A stretch of 64,000 bases of DNA from Gorsachius magnificus (lineage: Eukaryota > Chordata > Aves > Pelecaniformes > Ardeidae). A program made the translations under genes and the position numbers. Position 1 is the first letter of the stretch, and each line of letters starts with the position of its first letter. The notes under the pieces are model-generated. The model was not told the DNA's origin, did not search any database, and saw nothing but the letters and a program-made list of their open reading frames with translations. Of this stretch, positions 1 through 10,797 are shown one piece after another. The stretch lies in assembly GCA_034008185.1 (NCBI GenBank), contig CM067091.1, positions 6,303,799-6,367,798 of the forward strand, given 5' to 3'.

Positions 1-206
1 TGCTCCCCGGGGGCAAAACACCGCCTTGGCTGTGCGATGAAATGCCTCCCTGCGCTGCCAGCCCCGCTCCTCTTCCCCCTGCCTGTGGCTCTGGCACCCA
101 TCACTAAGCCTGGGTGTGAAGTCTCATTGGGTTTGGCTGCTGGGTCCCCTTGTCACCCCAACCTGCAGCCACCTGGAAGCCAAAACTTGCGTCGCCTCCC
201 TTGCAG

Positions 207-382
207 GACGAGCGTTTGCCTGGGGCATGGGCACCAACTACCAGCTGGGCACAGGGGAGGAGGATGATGTCTGGAGCCCTGTGGAGATGACGGGCAAGCA
301 GCTGGAAAACCGCACGGTCCTGGCCGTGTCCAGCGGTGGGCAACACACGGTGCTGCTGGTCAAGGACAAGGAGCAGAGTTGA
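207..382 (+). CDS. RCC1: RCC1 terminal coding exon (partial gene)
   Basis: Last coding exon of the Ran guanine-nucleotide exchange factor, a seven-bladed beta-propeller that binds nucleosomes and loads Ran with GTP. A polypyrimidine tract and CAG acceptor end at 206, and the exon enters with two bases of a split Gly codon. It reads [17 protein letters not shown], then about 40 residues ending [10 protein letters not shown] before TGA at 380-382. The F-x-W-G-x-G-x-N-Y-Q-L-G-T-G signature is a propeller-blade repeat, and the KEQS tail matches the vertebrate RCC1 C-terminus as I know it. Earlier exons lie upstream of the window. RCC2 and other RCC1-like proteins fit less well because of this tail. 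Assignment is firm; only about 58 residues are visible. Confidence 0.93.
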
Positions 383-1720
383 TGAAGCGACGCCGCGCAG
401 CTGAGCCCAGCTGGATCACGGGACCCACGCACACCCCCCCACCTTCCACCCAGGTCGGGCGACTGGTTTCCAGCTCTGGTCTCCCACCGATGGTGGTGGG
501 GAGGGCAGGAAGTTCCCGGAGCTGGGCCCTGGCTGTGTCTGTGTGGCTGGAGCAGGGCTCTTCAGGGATGCTCGTGATTTCTCCCTGCGAGCGTGTGTCT
601 GTCTTCCTGTGGCGCCCGGTGGTCTGTCAGCTCCCCTGGGTCGGCTTGGTCCTAAACTGATCTCAGTACTGTGGCTGGATGGGTTTTCCACTTCTTGTCT
701 GTTTTGGTTTTTTTGGGGGTTTTTTAATATTTCCTGGCCCCTGAGGGCTTTTTTCTTCACTACACAAAAGGCTTTGGGCATCAGGCTTTCTGAGGTCCCC
801 ATGTTCCCCATCTCTGGGTGCTCCTCCAACCCCGTAACCTAAACATCTTTTGCCTCTCTGACTTGGCTTTGTGTGCTGCCACCCACCAAACCCCTCTGGG
901 CTCGTTCTGGGTGAGATCTCGACCCAGCAGAAACGCTCCCGGGGAGCTCTCTCCTCTGGCACCCAATGCTTCTGGCTGTGGTGCGGAGATGCTGCCGGGT
1001 GGCTGGGAGCCTGCGAGGGGGAACGCTGCTGGACGATGCCTGGCTCTTGCTACGGACAGAGCTGTGGCTGCTGGAAAAGGGGGGCTCGGGCCTCCCACCC
1101 GTCACCGCTTACAGGTCTGAGCCAAAATCCCCCAGGCAGCGAGGCCAGGAGCAGGTTCCCCTGCTCCCTCCTGCCTGGAGTGGCCACGTCCAGCGCTGCT
1201 TTTTGCAATCACAGCCACTCTTGCTCTTTCCCATCGCCTTCGGAAACCCAACAAAATCCATCCCACGGGTGGGGACTTTGTTATTTTAATTTTTTCTCTT
1301 CCCTTTGCTGAGGAAGGAGCTTCGTTTTGCCGTTAGGGCCTCGCTGAGAAGACAGCACCAAAACCCAGCTATGCATCAGATCGCTCAGAACAACGGGGCT
1401 CCCCATCGCCTCCGGTCTCGGTCCAGCTGGTCTTGCTCCCCGCGCCTGGCCTGCCCCATCTTCTCTTTCTGTGCTGCCTTCCAGGTACCTGGACTGAGAA
1501 GGGGGTCTGTGAAGATTAAATTTTATATGTTAAGTTATAGCAATAGGGGGAAGCAGGGGGGTGTGTGCAGGGTGGGGGGCTGGGGCTTGCACAATGGCTC
1601 AGAATAGGTCGGTTTTTTTAAAAAGAAAATGTAAAGTATTTTGGTTGATTAATTGAGGAAGAGAGGAAAAAAACTGTAATCTTTTAATGTTTGGAATAAA
1701 CTGAGTTTTGATAAACCTTG
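383..1720 (+). other. RCC1: RCC1 3' untranslated region
   Basis: No spliced coding continuation follows the RCC1 stop. The next plus-strand polyadenylation signal in a plausible context is AATAAA at 1695-1700, inside an AT-rich stretch (1600-1720) that contrasts with the GC-rich flanks. The end of the transcript is inferred, not shown. Open frames in this stretch have no recognisable domains. Confidence 0.6.
1695..1700 (+). terminator. RCC1: Polyadenylation signal for RCC1
   Basis: Canonical AATAAA about 1.3 kb after the RCC1 stop codon, followed by a T/G-rich stretch (TTTTGATAAACCTTGGGTTTT) that could serve as the downstream element. Cleavage would fall near 1715-1720. Confidence 0.6.
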
Positions 1721-4700
1721 GGTTTTCCCCTGGTTTGGAGGGGTGGGCAGCCTTCCCACAGGCACAGGCCAGCTCTGGGCTGATGGCTGAGGATGGTGGG
1801 GCCGGGAAGAGCTGCTCGTGTCCCCTCCTGCCACCTCTCGTCGTGAGCCCTGCCACGTTCCTGTCCCTGAGCTGCCCCAGGAGCCGTGCCGCCGGCCGAG
1901 CTTCGGCATCTGCACTGAGGAGAGGGGGAGCCTGGGGCTGAGCAGAGGCTCCGCATCCTTCGGCTGATGCTCAGCGGGGGGACAGGGACGGACTGAGGGC
2001 ACCTTGGCCTCCTGCCCCCCTGGGCAAGGGACCGCCGTGGCTGCTGCTCTGTGGCCGTGGTGCTTGGGGATGGGTGGGGATGGGTGCCCGCTTTGTAGGG
2101 GTGCAGGGCCACCCTTGCGTGCTGCCGTGGTCCCAGCCTGGCCATGACTGTCCGGTGCCGTACGTGTGTGCAGTTGTGGGACACAGCCACAGGATGGCAG
2201 CAGGAGAAGGCGCTGGGGACTGCTGGACCCTGGACTGGGAGAAGTGGGACAGGGAGAGGGGATGGTCCCTGTGGCACCCTCCCTGTCCCTGTGGGACCCC
2301 TCTTCCTGGCATATTTGGGCCTCGAGACACAGCTGAGCCCACCAGTGCGGCTGGAAGGGGTCTCGGCGCATCCCTGCCACAGGCTCGGCGCTCATGGTGG
2401 CTGTCGGAGCTGGAGCTGAGTGGGATGCATCCGTGTGCTCCGGCGCAGAGACTGGCACCCACAGAGCAAATTCCCACATCCTGGTGTGACCAGAGCCCCT
2501 GCTGTCTGTTCACTTTGGGAGGGAGCAGGCTCCTTAATGAGCCTCTGGCCGGGGAGGGGCTTTGGGGGGGGGGGGGGGGAATTGGTGGTACCCAGAGCAG
2601 CTTGGGCTGCTGGCAGCCTCTTGGCTCCGCTGCTCCCACCTCTTTTGGGGGACGATGGCCTTTGATTTTGCAAACTCAGTGTTGGCACAAGGCTGGGGGT
2701 GCAGCAGGCGCTCACTTCCCCCACCACTAAAGACCAGGTTTGTGTTTGGCGATTGCGGTGCCGGATTGCAAAGGGCTCAGGTTTTTTTCCGTGTAAACAT
2801 GAAGTTGGGACATGGGCCCCGTGGAGAATATTTTGTTGCCAAGGCTGGAGCCCAAAATTCGCCATCAGTGAGGGCTGAGCCATGGGCAAGTGCTCACAAA
2901 TATCGTGGCTAATGCTTCTCCCTGGGGACCATCGCCTTCCATCAAACGCAATGGATACCTGACGGGGAAATTGCTCCTTGCCTCGGGCCTGATTCCCATC
3001 GAGCTCAATGTTAATGCCTTTGTTCCAAAAGCAGCACTGGTGTTTTTACAGCCCTTCCAGGGAAAACCCCACCCTGACTTGCTCTGCCACCCTTCTTCCC
3101 AGCCCATTGATGCCGCCATGATGCTGGCTGCCGGGCTCTGCAAAGTCTTGCTTCAGCGCCTGCTTTTCATGCGTCTTCATGCCCTTCCCTTTGAACCTGG
3201 CCAACCTATTTATAGCTAAGAAATGCAGAGAGATTTCATAAAGGGAGACGTGGGGCTCCTCCGGCATCGGGGTGATGCTGCCGAGCCAGGGGAGCTGCTC
3301 AGCTTCTTGCCCTGCAGGGCTTCCTCGGGTGGAAGGAGGTGGCTCCAGCCCCAGCTGTGTTGGGGTTGGATGCAGATGGATTAAATTGTCAGGGTTTGAG
3401 TTTGGGGGAGCTTGAGGGGTGGGTTTTGATGCCATTCCTGGGTAGTGTTGATGCCTGCCAAAGAGGGTAAGGGCTCTGTAGAGGTGATGTCCTGTTCAAA
3501 ATCCCATGGAAAACAATTTTAGGAAGGACAAAACTTGCCCTGGTAAGGGCTGGAGCCCCCCTGAGGTGTTGCTGGCAGCATGGAGGGGAAGGGGACACAC
3601 AGAGGGGGACCCGAGGGACCCAACCAGCCCGGCCAAGGCACCGTGTCCCTGTGACCGCCCCATCAGCAGCAAAAAGCTCCCATCCCTCTGACCCCTCTGT
3701 CCCCATCGGGGTGCAGCACCTTGGGGTACACACCAAAAGGCTGGGTAGATAGAGAGGATTCCTCCTCCCTTCTGCCAAGTAGGTTTTTCCTTGTTTCCTT
3801 GGCTGCCGGCGCTGCCAGAAGCCTCCAGCTTGATCATCCCATATCGCCTCGGCTGCCGGTGAGCTGGGAGCCTCTCGCAGTGTCCGGGCTCCGCTTCCCG
3901 AGCACCCCTGAGAGCAAACGCCCGCCTGGTGTCTTGGCCAATGGCTGGTTTGTCCCTTTGGCGTAACACCGACCCCGGGACAGGGACTCCCTTATGGAGG
4001 GGTTGGCTCATGCTGGTCCTGCCCAACCTATACCTCCCCCCCAAATTTCCCTGCCATGTGAGCCAGGAGCCCCATCCCAGTGCTCCCAGTTGTTCCTCAT
4101 CCCCTTAGCAGGTTTTTGCATCCATCCCCCAATTTTCTTGCAGCACAAGCATGACCAGGCTGGTGGTACCATCCTGCGTGTTCCCCCCGGGGCCAGATCC
4201 TGCCGGGAGCCGCTGCAATTTTTGTCATCCATGTCCTGCAGCTGAGGCTAAATCCCTGATCATTCCCAAATGGGATGGGATCGTTCCCATCTACCTGCCC
4301 TTGAGGTGCTGATTCTGCTTCCAGGAGGGAGAAAACATCCCCCTGTGCGTAAGGAACTCGTCGTATTTTCAAGAAAGGGGAAACGGGGCTGGGGAGAACA
4401 ATAGGGTTTAAAATATTCGGAGCTGATGAATCAGCCGGCGTTGTCTTGGGAGCCGGAGTGACATTTCAATGGGAAGTTGCTGGAAATTGGGGGAAGGATG
4501 AGTCCCCGTGCAGGGGGAGAGGGTGGGCGAAGGAAAACAGCTTAATTGAGGAACGGGAAACGTCTCATTAATGAGGTTTTGTGCCGGCAGTTCAGCTTGG
4601 GGAGCGAGGCGGTGGCGGTTTGGGGATGAGGAGGAGGAATTTGGGTCCCGTGGTGGGGTTTGGGCTGTGCCAGGGTCCGGCCTTGGTGCACGGCAGAGGT

Positions 4701-6972
4701 TTTCCACCACGGGCACAACCAGACCCTTTCTCAGTGCCGGGGGGTCCCCGGTTGGTGGCCCAGATCCCGCACTCTTGGTCCCCATCTGTTGCTATCTGAA
4801 GTGCATAAATGGCTTTTAATTTACAGACAAAAGATGGGAACTTGGGGTTTGGGGCTTTTAGCATCCGCAGAGGATGAGCTCTGGTGTTGTGAAGCTCTCT
4901 TGTCTCCAGAATAAAAGCATGTTATGTGTCATTTGAGCGATGGCGGGGGGGGAGGGATGTGTCTTGGTTTTTTAACATGTTGCTTTTTTGGATGCGAAAA
5001 AAATCCCATGCAACGCTCCTGCAAGACCTGCCGGGAGAGCATTGCGTCTTTGAGAGGGTTTGGGGGATACAGAGTTGATTTCTCGTCCTCCTTTTCCTGC
5101 CTCGAAGAGGAAATGAGCTTTAATTATTGCCAAGTTGTGTGCCGGTGGGGCCGGGTGGTTTTCCCTGAGCTTCAGGAGCCAGCTAATTAAACAGCCGGCT
5201 GCAGCGTGTCAGGTCGCAGGGGTCTTTAACGACGGATCTGCAAGCGAAGGAGGGAATTCGGTCATGGCATCGCGTGGTCTCGGCCTCCCTGAGTCCTGTC
5301 ATTAAGGCCGGGAACCTGGCCAGTATATCCCAGTATAACTAGGGTGCACAATGGTTTGGTGTGGCTCCTGCTAAAGGAGCGCATTGGGTCTCTTGGGGGT
5401 GGGAATTGGGTTGAAATAGCGATGCGTGGATCTCGCCGCCCTCTCCCCAAACTGCTGAAGTCCTGGTTCTTCCGCTTTAAAAAAAAAAAAAAATAGAGAA
5501 AATCCAAAAATTCAGGCCAAAAATAGAAAAACTTCTTACCTGGCTGAGGGCACCTGCGACCCCCCTGCCGGGCTGAGGACACCAGTGACCCCCCCGTCGG
5601 GCCCTGGGTGTTCCTCCTGCCCCGCTTGCGCAGGGGATCAAACACCACAAGTTGTAACTATGAAGGGAGATGGGGGGGACGGACCCTTTGTAATTATTCA
5701 TAGTTTGGGGTTTTTTTTTTCCTTTTTAATGATGAATCGCAAGTAAAGAAGTGTCCCCTCAGGGCGGAGAGCCTGAATCCAGCCCTGGCTGCTCCGGAGC
5801 GAGGGTGGTGGGAGATGCCAGTGTCCTCACCAGGAAAGCCGGAGCTCTTCATTTCCATACGCGTAAGAATGCAATTACAAAGCCAGCCGAAACGTGCAGC
5901 GCAGACGAAGAAACGGGCAGCTGCGTAATTAATCACACGTGGAAGAATAAAGCCCGTTACATTAGGGTTCATTATTTGGTGGATTAATTAAAAAAAAACC
6001 AAAACAAAAAGAATGTTTTCTGCAGCAGCAAATGCATTATTAGGCTGCAAGGATGGCCCCTGGCAATAGCTCGTGGGTGCATGGCAGCTCCTGTACGTTG
6101 CTGCATTATTCAGCTGGGCTGGCTGCTGGTTTAACTGGGCTGTGAAATCGCTGGAGTCGGTGCCTGGATTCATTTTCCGAGGGTGCTGGATGATGGAGAC
6201 GGGTCTTGGGGAGGTGCTGGAGCAGCAATGCCCCTGCTAGAAATCACCTCCAGGCTGAAAATCTGGTTTTCATCCCAACTCCCCCCCAGCACTCTTTAAC
6301 AGTTTTCCCGTTCTTTGGGAGCTCACAAACCACTTCCAAAAGCCACAGGGCGGAAGTGATAAATACTTTAAAATCCAAAGCCTCACCAAGCAGGAGCGGC
6401 GTTATGGGCTCCAACGCCCCTTTCCATTGCATTTGCACTAAATCCTCATTTGCATTTAAATTACAAATGTAATTTGGGCCGGAGTTGGAGCTGCTGGGCT
6501 ATGAAAATAAAACTCTGTCTCAATGACCGGCAGCTGACGGACGCCTCGAACGCCGTCAGTGCGATGCAAAGGCTTTTGCTTACTGTGGCTCCCAAATAAC
6601 CCCAGTAATGGGGCTCGGGGTTTTATGAAGGTGGTTTTTTTTCTTACCCAGTACAAGCGAGTTTTCAAAACTTGAATTTAGAGACTGTTCCTCCCCCACC
6701 ACTCCCCAAAATGCTGCCCGGATCAGGACCCTGCTCGTTTTCAGTGTCTGAGAGTCTGGAAACTGCTTGCTTATTTCTTATTTTATTTTGTTCATTTTTT
6801 TTAGAAAGCACAGTGCCTATACAGAAACGCCAGCGAAAGCCCAATGCCACGAGGTCTGGAGCTGGGAACAGCGGCTGAAGCACGATGCCAGGGCTGGGGC
6901 GGTGCTGCGGAGCCGGGGGGCAGGAGGGGGGACCTGGGGCCACTTTAATTTCATACAGCTATAGACAGAGAG

Positions 6973-6997
6973 ATATACATATATATATATATATATA
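6973..6997. repeat. (AT)n microsatellite
   Basis: Alternating AT run of about 12 units, flanked by ATAC-like variants and ending in AAAA, within an AT-rich patch of otherwise GC-rich DNA. Confidence 0.9.
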
Positions 6998-7924
6998 AAA
7001 AGGTATACAGAGTGACCTCGGAGCATCCCAGCTGCGGCATGGCTCTGCACGGGCAGATATACGCTCCCAACGACGTTTCCCTGGGTCAGGATTCAACCCC
7101 TGGTTTCCCAGACCAAATGAGGGGCTGGTGGAGCTGGTTTTGGGGTAGGTGCCCTTGTGGGGAGAAGCTGGATCAGCCCTTGGGTGCCTGCCCGGATGCT
7201 GCTGAAACGGGCGGGGGGGGTGATGTCTGTGTCATTGCAAGGGCTCCGGTGCGGCGTTTGCCATCAGCATCCCCTTTTCCCCCCAAATATTCTTTTATTT
7301 TTTATTATTCAGCAAAACCTAAGCTATAAAAGCCACGATCCTCACTGCGTGCTCAGCTGCCAGCTCTGCCCGAGAGTGGCTGCCTTTAAAAAATCATGAC
7401 TTGAAGGCTTTTAACCTGCTGTGATGCCATTGCAGGCGGGGAATTTGGCAGGGCTCCCCCAGACGGAAAGAGCCTGCGGGGATGGGGAATGGGGTGGTTG
7501 AGCTTTGGGCAGTGGCCACTCTGCCCACGGAGTCCCGAGCCAACCCGCAGCCCCCAGCCCTCGTGGCTTGGTCCCCCCAACGCGATGGCGCGTCCTGAAG
7601 GGGCTGCGCTGGGGCAGAGATGCCCCATCTATGGGTGATGGGGTTCACCTCCCCTGTGCCCCCCGGTTTCTTCGCTGGGCTCTTGGCAGCCAACGCTGCC
7701 ACAGTTGGAAACGTTGCTCTCCTTCGTGCCTTCCCCAGCCTTGATCGGTATCGGAAATACCTCGGTTGGTATTTCTAGGGGACGCTGAGGCACTGGCTAA
7801 GGCGGATTAAAGAGACCAATGATTTGGGGTCATCACATTTTGGGGGTTACCCCCCCAAATTGAGATATCAAGCTGGAATTCAGCTTCATGCTGAAGCCTG
7901 CAGTGAAACAGGTTGGGCTTGACG

Positions 7925-7988
7925 CTCTTGGTTGGACTTGATGATCTTAAAGGGCTTTTCCAACCTAAACGTTTCTATGATTCTATGA
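7925..7988 (+). mobile_element. CR1 LINE 3'-end fragment
   Basis: The stretch GGTTGGACTTGATGATCTTA, continued by a TTTTCCAACCTAAACG-like block and ending TTCTATGATTCTATGA, is the diagnostic 3' end of chicken-repeat-1 elements. CR1 is a non-LTR retrotransposon that ends in short octamer repeats rather than poly(A). Only the extreme 3' end is obvious, consistent with the usual 5' truncation. Bases before about 7925 may belong to a decayed part. No other CR1 copy was recognised in the window. CR1 is abundant in birds and other sauropsids, which supports the host call. Confidence 0.9.
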
Positions 7989-8663
7989 AACCCAAGATGT
8001 CCTGGTCCACAGCGTGGGACACCCCACCCCTGCAAGGACACCCAGACTTGCCAAGACATCCCACCATGGCCTGGACCTCACCATGAACCAGCTCCAAACC
8101 AAGAGCCTTTCCCACCACACGGCACAGAGGGTTTTGCCCCCGGGTTGGGTGGAGGTGGAAAGCTGAAGGGTGGTCTCCAACTCCTTCTGGACACCTCAGT
8201 CTCTCTTCTTGTGGAGCTGAAGCTCAGCCCTGTGGGACCCTGGGGTTCTCCCCCAATTCCTGTCCCAGAGCCGACCCTGCTCGCCTTCCCATGCCCACAA
8301 AGAGCCAGGCTTGTGGTGGCAGGGGATGAGCAGACCAAGTGCGGCTCTGCCGGTGCTCCAGGACTCCATCCATGCTTGCAAAGGGATCCCGAGGAGTCCT
8401 GGGGGTGGGAGATGGAGATGTCTGGGCTGGAGAAAGAGGCTTTTGCTCACGGCAAAGGGACACGGTGCGGGCAGACGAGGAGGATCGCTTGCATGCTTCG
8501 GCAGCAATTAATTTGAAATCCAAATGGGCAATTTCACCCTGTTTGGTTCCTTTGAAAGAGAAATTGGTTTTGGCTGCCTCGTCAGCTCTGCCTTCCTAAC
8601 GGGGAGGATGCAATTTCCACAGGCTCCGGAGAAAGGTAGGGCTGGTAAGGAGAGGTAATGACC

Positions 8664-8669
8664 TTTATT
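8664..8669 (-). terminator. OPRD1: Candidate OPRD1 polyadenylation signal
   Basis: TTTATT on the plus strand gives AATAAA on the minus strand, about 1.6 kb beyond the OPRD1 stop. It is the first canonical signal I found leftward from the stop, so the interval 8645-10264 is a plausible 3'UTR. Opioid-receptor mRNAs often have very long 3'UTRs, so a more distal site (for example near 7290) is also possible. Confidence 0.35.
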
Positions 8670-10264
8670 TGGCTAAATTGATGGAACTGGAAAAAACAGA
8701 GACGCAACCCAGGCTCTCCATCCAGCCCCCAAGCCCCAGGTGCACCCGGGCGCTCGCCTGCTTCCTCCAGCTGCATCAATTTGTCCACTAAATGCTATTA
8801 CCGCTCCCTCCGAGCCTCCTCCTCCTTGGTCCATTTGACCTCCTGGCCGCAGCCACAGTGGTGGGAAGGTGAGAGGAAGGAAAAATCGCGGCTCCCGGAT
8901 GCTGCTCGCAGCCAGCGTGGGGCTGGCGGGGATGATTCAGGGAGCAGGAGGCCGGGAGGACCCATCGGTCATCATTTAGTGGCGGATAATGCGGTCCAGA
9001 GGTCCCTGGCTGATGGCTCCTGCAGGACGCGCTGCCTTGGAGCTCGGTCGCTTCTTTGAAGGGATGGAGGCTCCATCCAGATGAGTGCCCATGAAATCCC
9101 AATCATCTCTGCCTCTCGTGGGCTGTGGGTCTTTTCTCAGCACAGAAAGCACTTGCACTTCTCCTGCTTGGGAAATGATGGTGATATTTTGCCCACCTTC
9201 TACTAAAAAAAATAATGCTACCCTTGTTGGCTTTGCTAAAGACATCTGGGCAGTGCTGTTGCTCGTCCTTCACCCAACCAGCCGGAGAGGAAGAGCTCTC
9301 GCAGCATGGCCCATTAGTCCATCCTAATTGCTTCAGCACTCCAAGAAACTCCTCGTCGCCACAAATTGCTCCCTTAATGAGATCTTTCTCGGACTTAATG
9401 TCTGTGGAGGCAGATGGGTGAAGAGCAGTTCCCTGTCACCCTGATGGATGCTGGGGGAATTTGGCATCAGCACGTGGATGCGGGGTGAGCTTGGGATATG
9501 CCCTGTTCCATCCCCCCACCCATCCCTTGGCCCATATCCGTATTCCCAGCATCACGTCCATGTCTAGGACTGCCCTGGCTGTAGTCAGAGGGCTCTAAAT
9601 AACACACTAATGACATTAATGGTAAACAGTTGTCCTCCAGGGCCAGTCCTGGTTTGAAGGACTCCAGTAAAATTTTTCCTGTGGATCTGGAGCTCTTTGA
9701 TAACACCATCTTTGAAGCGGCATTGTTTTCTCTTCCCATCTCTGGCTGTTTTTTGGACACAGCTCAGAACGGGATGGAGGGAGGCCCCATGACGTGGCAT
9801 CACCTCCTGGCACAGTCGCCTTCTGCCACAGGAGTGCTTCCCCTCTTGCCTTGGACTGCGATGCCGTCTTGGCTCACGCAGGAGGAGAAGTGCACGGTCA
9901 TTGCAGTCGTGGTGTCCCAGGATGCTTGGGCTTTGCCGACAGCCTGTGTTGCGTGTATGGAGCTGCTGGCTCTCCCCGGCTGTGGTGGGAGCAGGAGCAG
10001 AGCAGCTCTGCCCAGGTTGCCTCTTGTTTTGGTCCCCTCCCTACATTGCTCAGTGAGTCCCAATTCCCCCGTCCTGGGTTCTCCAGGATGGAAAAAGTCT
10101 TTGCAGTCACTTGCTTTCAGTCTGAACAAAACCCAGCGGTGTTATCGAGCAGCGCCCAGGCCACTGCTCTGCTAGAGCTCTGTGGTGGTGACCTGGGTCA
10201 CTTCTGAGCGCAGGTCATCCCCTCCAATGCCCTGGCAGCCCCGCTGGAGGCTGCCCATGTCTAG

Positions 10265-10797
10265 TCATGCCGGCTTGTTGCGGGCTTCAGAAGGGGTGCA
10301 GGTGGAGATGTGCTCCCGCGTGGTGTTTCTGGCGCGGGAGAAGCTGTTTTGGTCCACGCGGGCTCGGAAAGGCAGGCAAAACTCTCGGAAACATCTCTTG
10401 AAATTTTCATCCAGGAAAGCATAAAGGACAGGGTTGAGGCTGCTGTTGGTATAACCCAGGGCGATGCAGAAATGCAGGCTGGCCACCACATAAGGGTTCT
10501 TCTTATCTATGTCCACCAGCGTCCAGACGATGACGAAGATGTGGATGGGTGTCCAGCAGATGATGAAGGCTGCCACCACCACCAGCACCATGCGCGTGAT
10601 GCGCCGCAGGTTGCGGTCTTTCTCCTTGGAGCCCGAGAGGAGGCGGACGCTCTTCAGGCGAAGGATCATCAGCCCGTAGCAGATGGTGATGACCAAGATG
10701 GGGACCATGAAGGCGAAGATGAAGACGCAGATCTTGGTCACGGTGTCCCAGTAGATGGGAGGATCGGGAAACTGGAGCGTGCACAGCACCATCCCAT
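10265..10797 (-). CDS. OPRD1: OPRD1 exon 3: ECL2 to C-terminus
   Basis: Encodes residues 194-370: ECL2 with Cys199, TM5-TM7, helix 8 (FKRCFREFC) and the Ser/Thr-rich tail ending NKPA before TGA at 10265-10267. The acceptor is CTCCCGCAG|AT. Cys338-like palmitoylation and tail Ser/Thr phosphosites follow from family knowledge. The sequence supports only the presence of Cys and Ser/Thr in the tail. Confidence 0.95.

Larger units (their letters stand above)
1721..8640. other. Intergenic region between convergent RCC1 and OPRD1
   Basis: About 7 kb with no frame showing a recognisable domain or consistent splice structure. It holds a 16-G run at 2564-2579, an A-run near 5480-5493, an AT microsatellite at 6973-6997, one CR1 fragment, and several AT-rich islands (about 4380-4580, 5925-5992, 6430-6480) with homeodomain-like TAATTA or octamer-like motifs. 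These islands are candidates for conserved noncoding elements but nothing here proves function. Confidence 0.55.

Noticed and set aside
1..206. An additional RCC1 exon at the window start
   Set aside because: No in-frame propeller-repeat sequence is present; the stretch has stop codons and ends in a normal polypyrimidine tract and acceptor.
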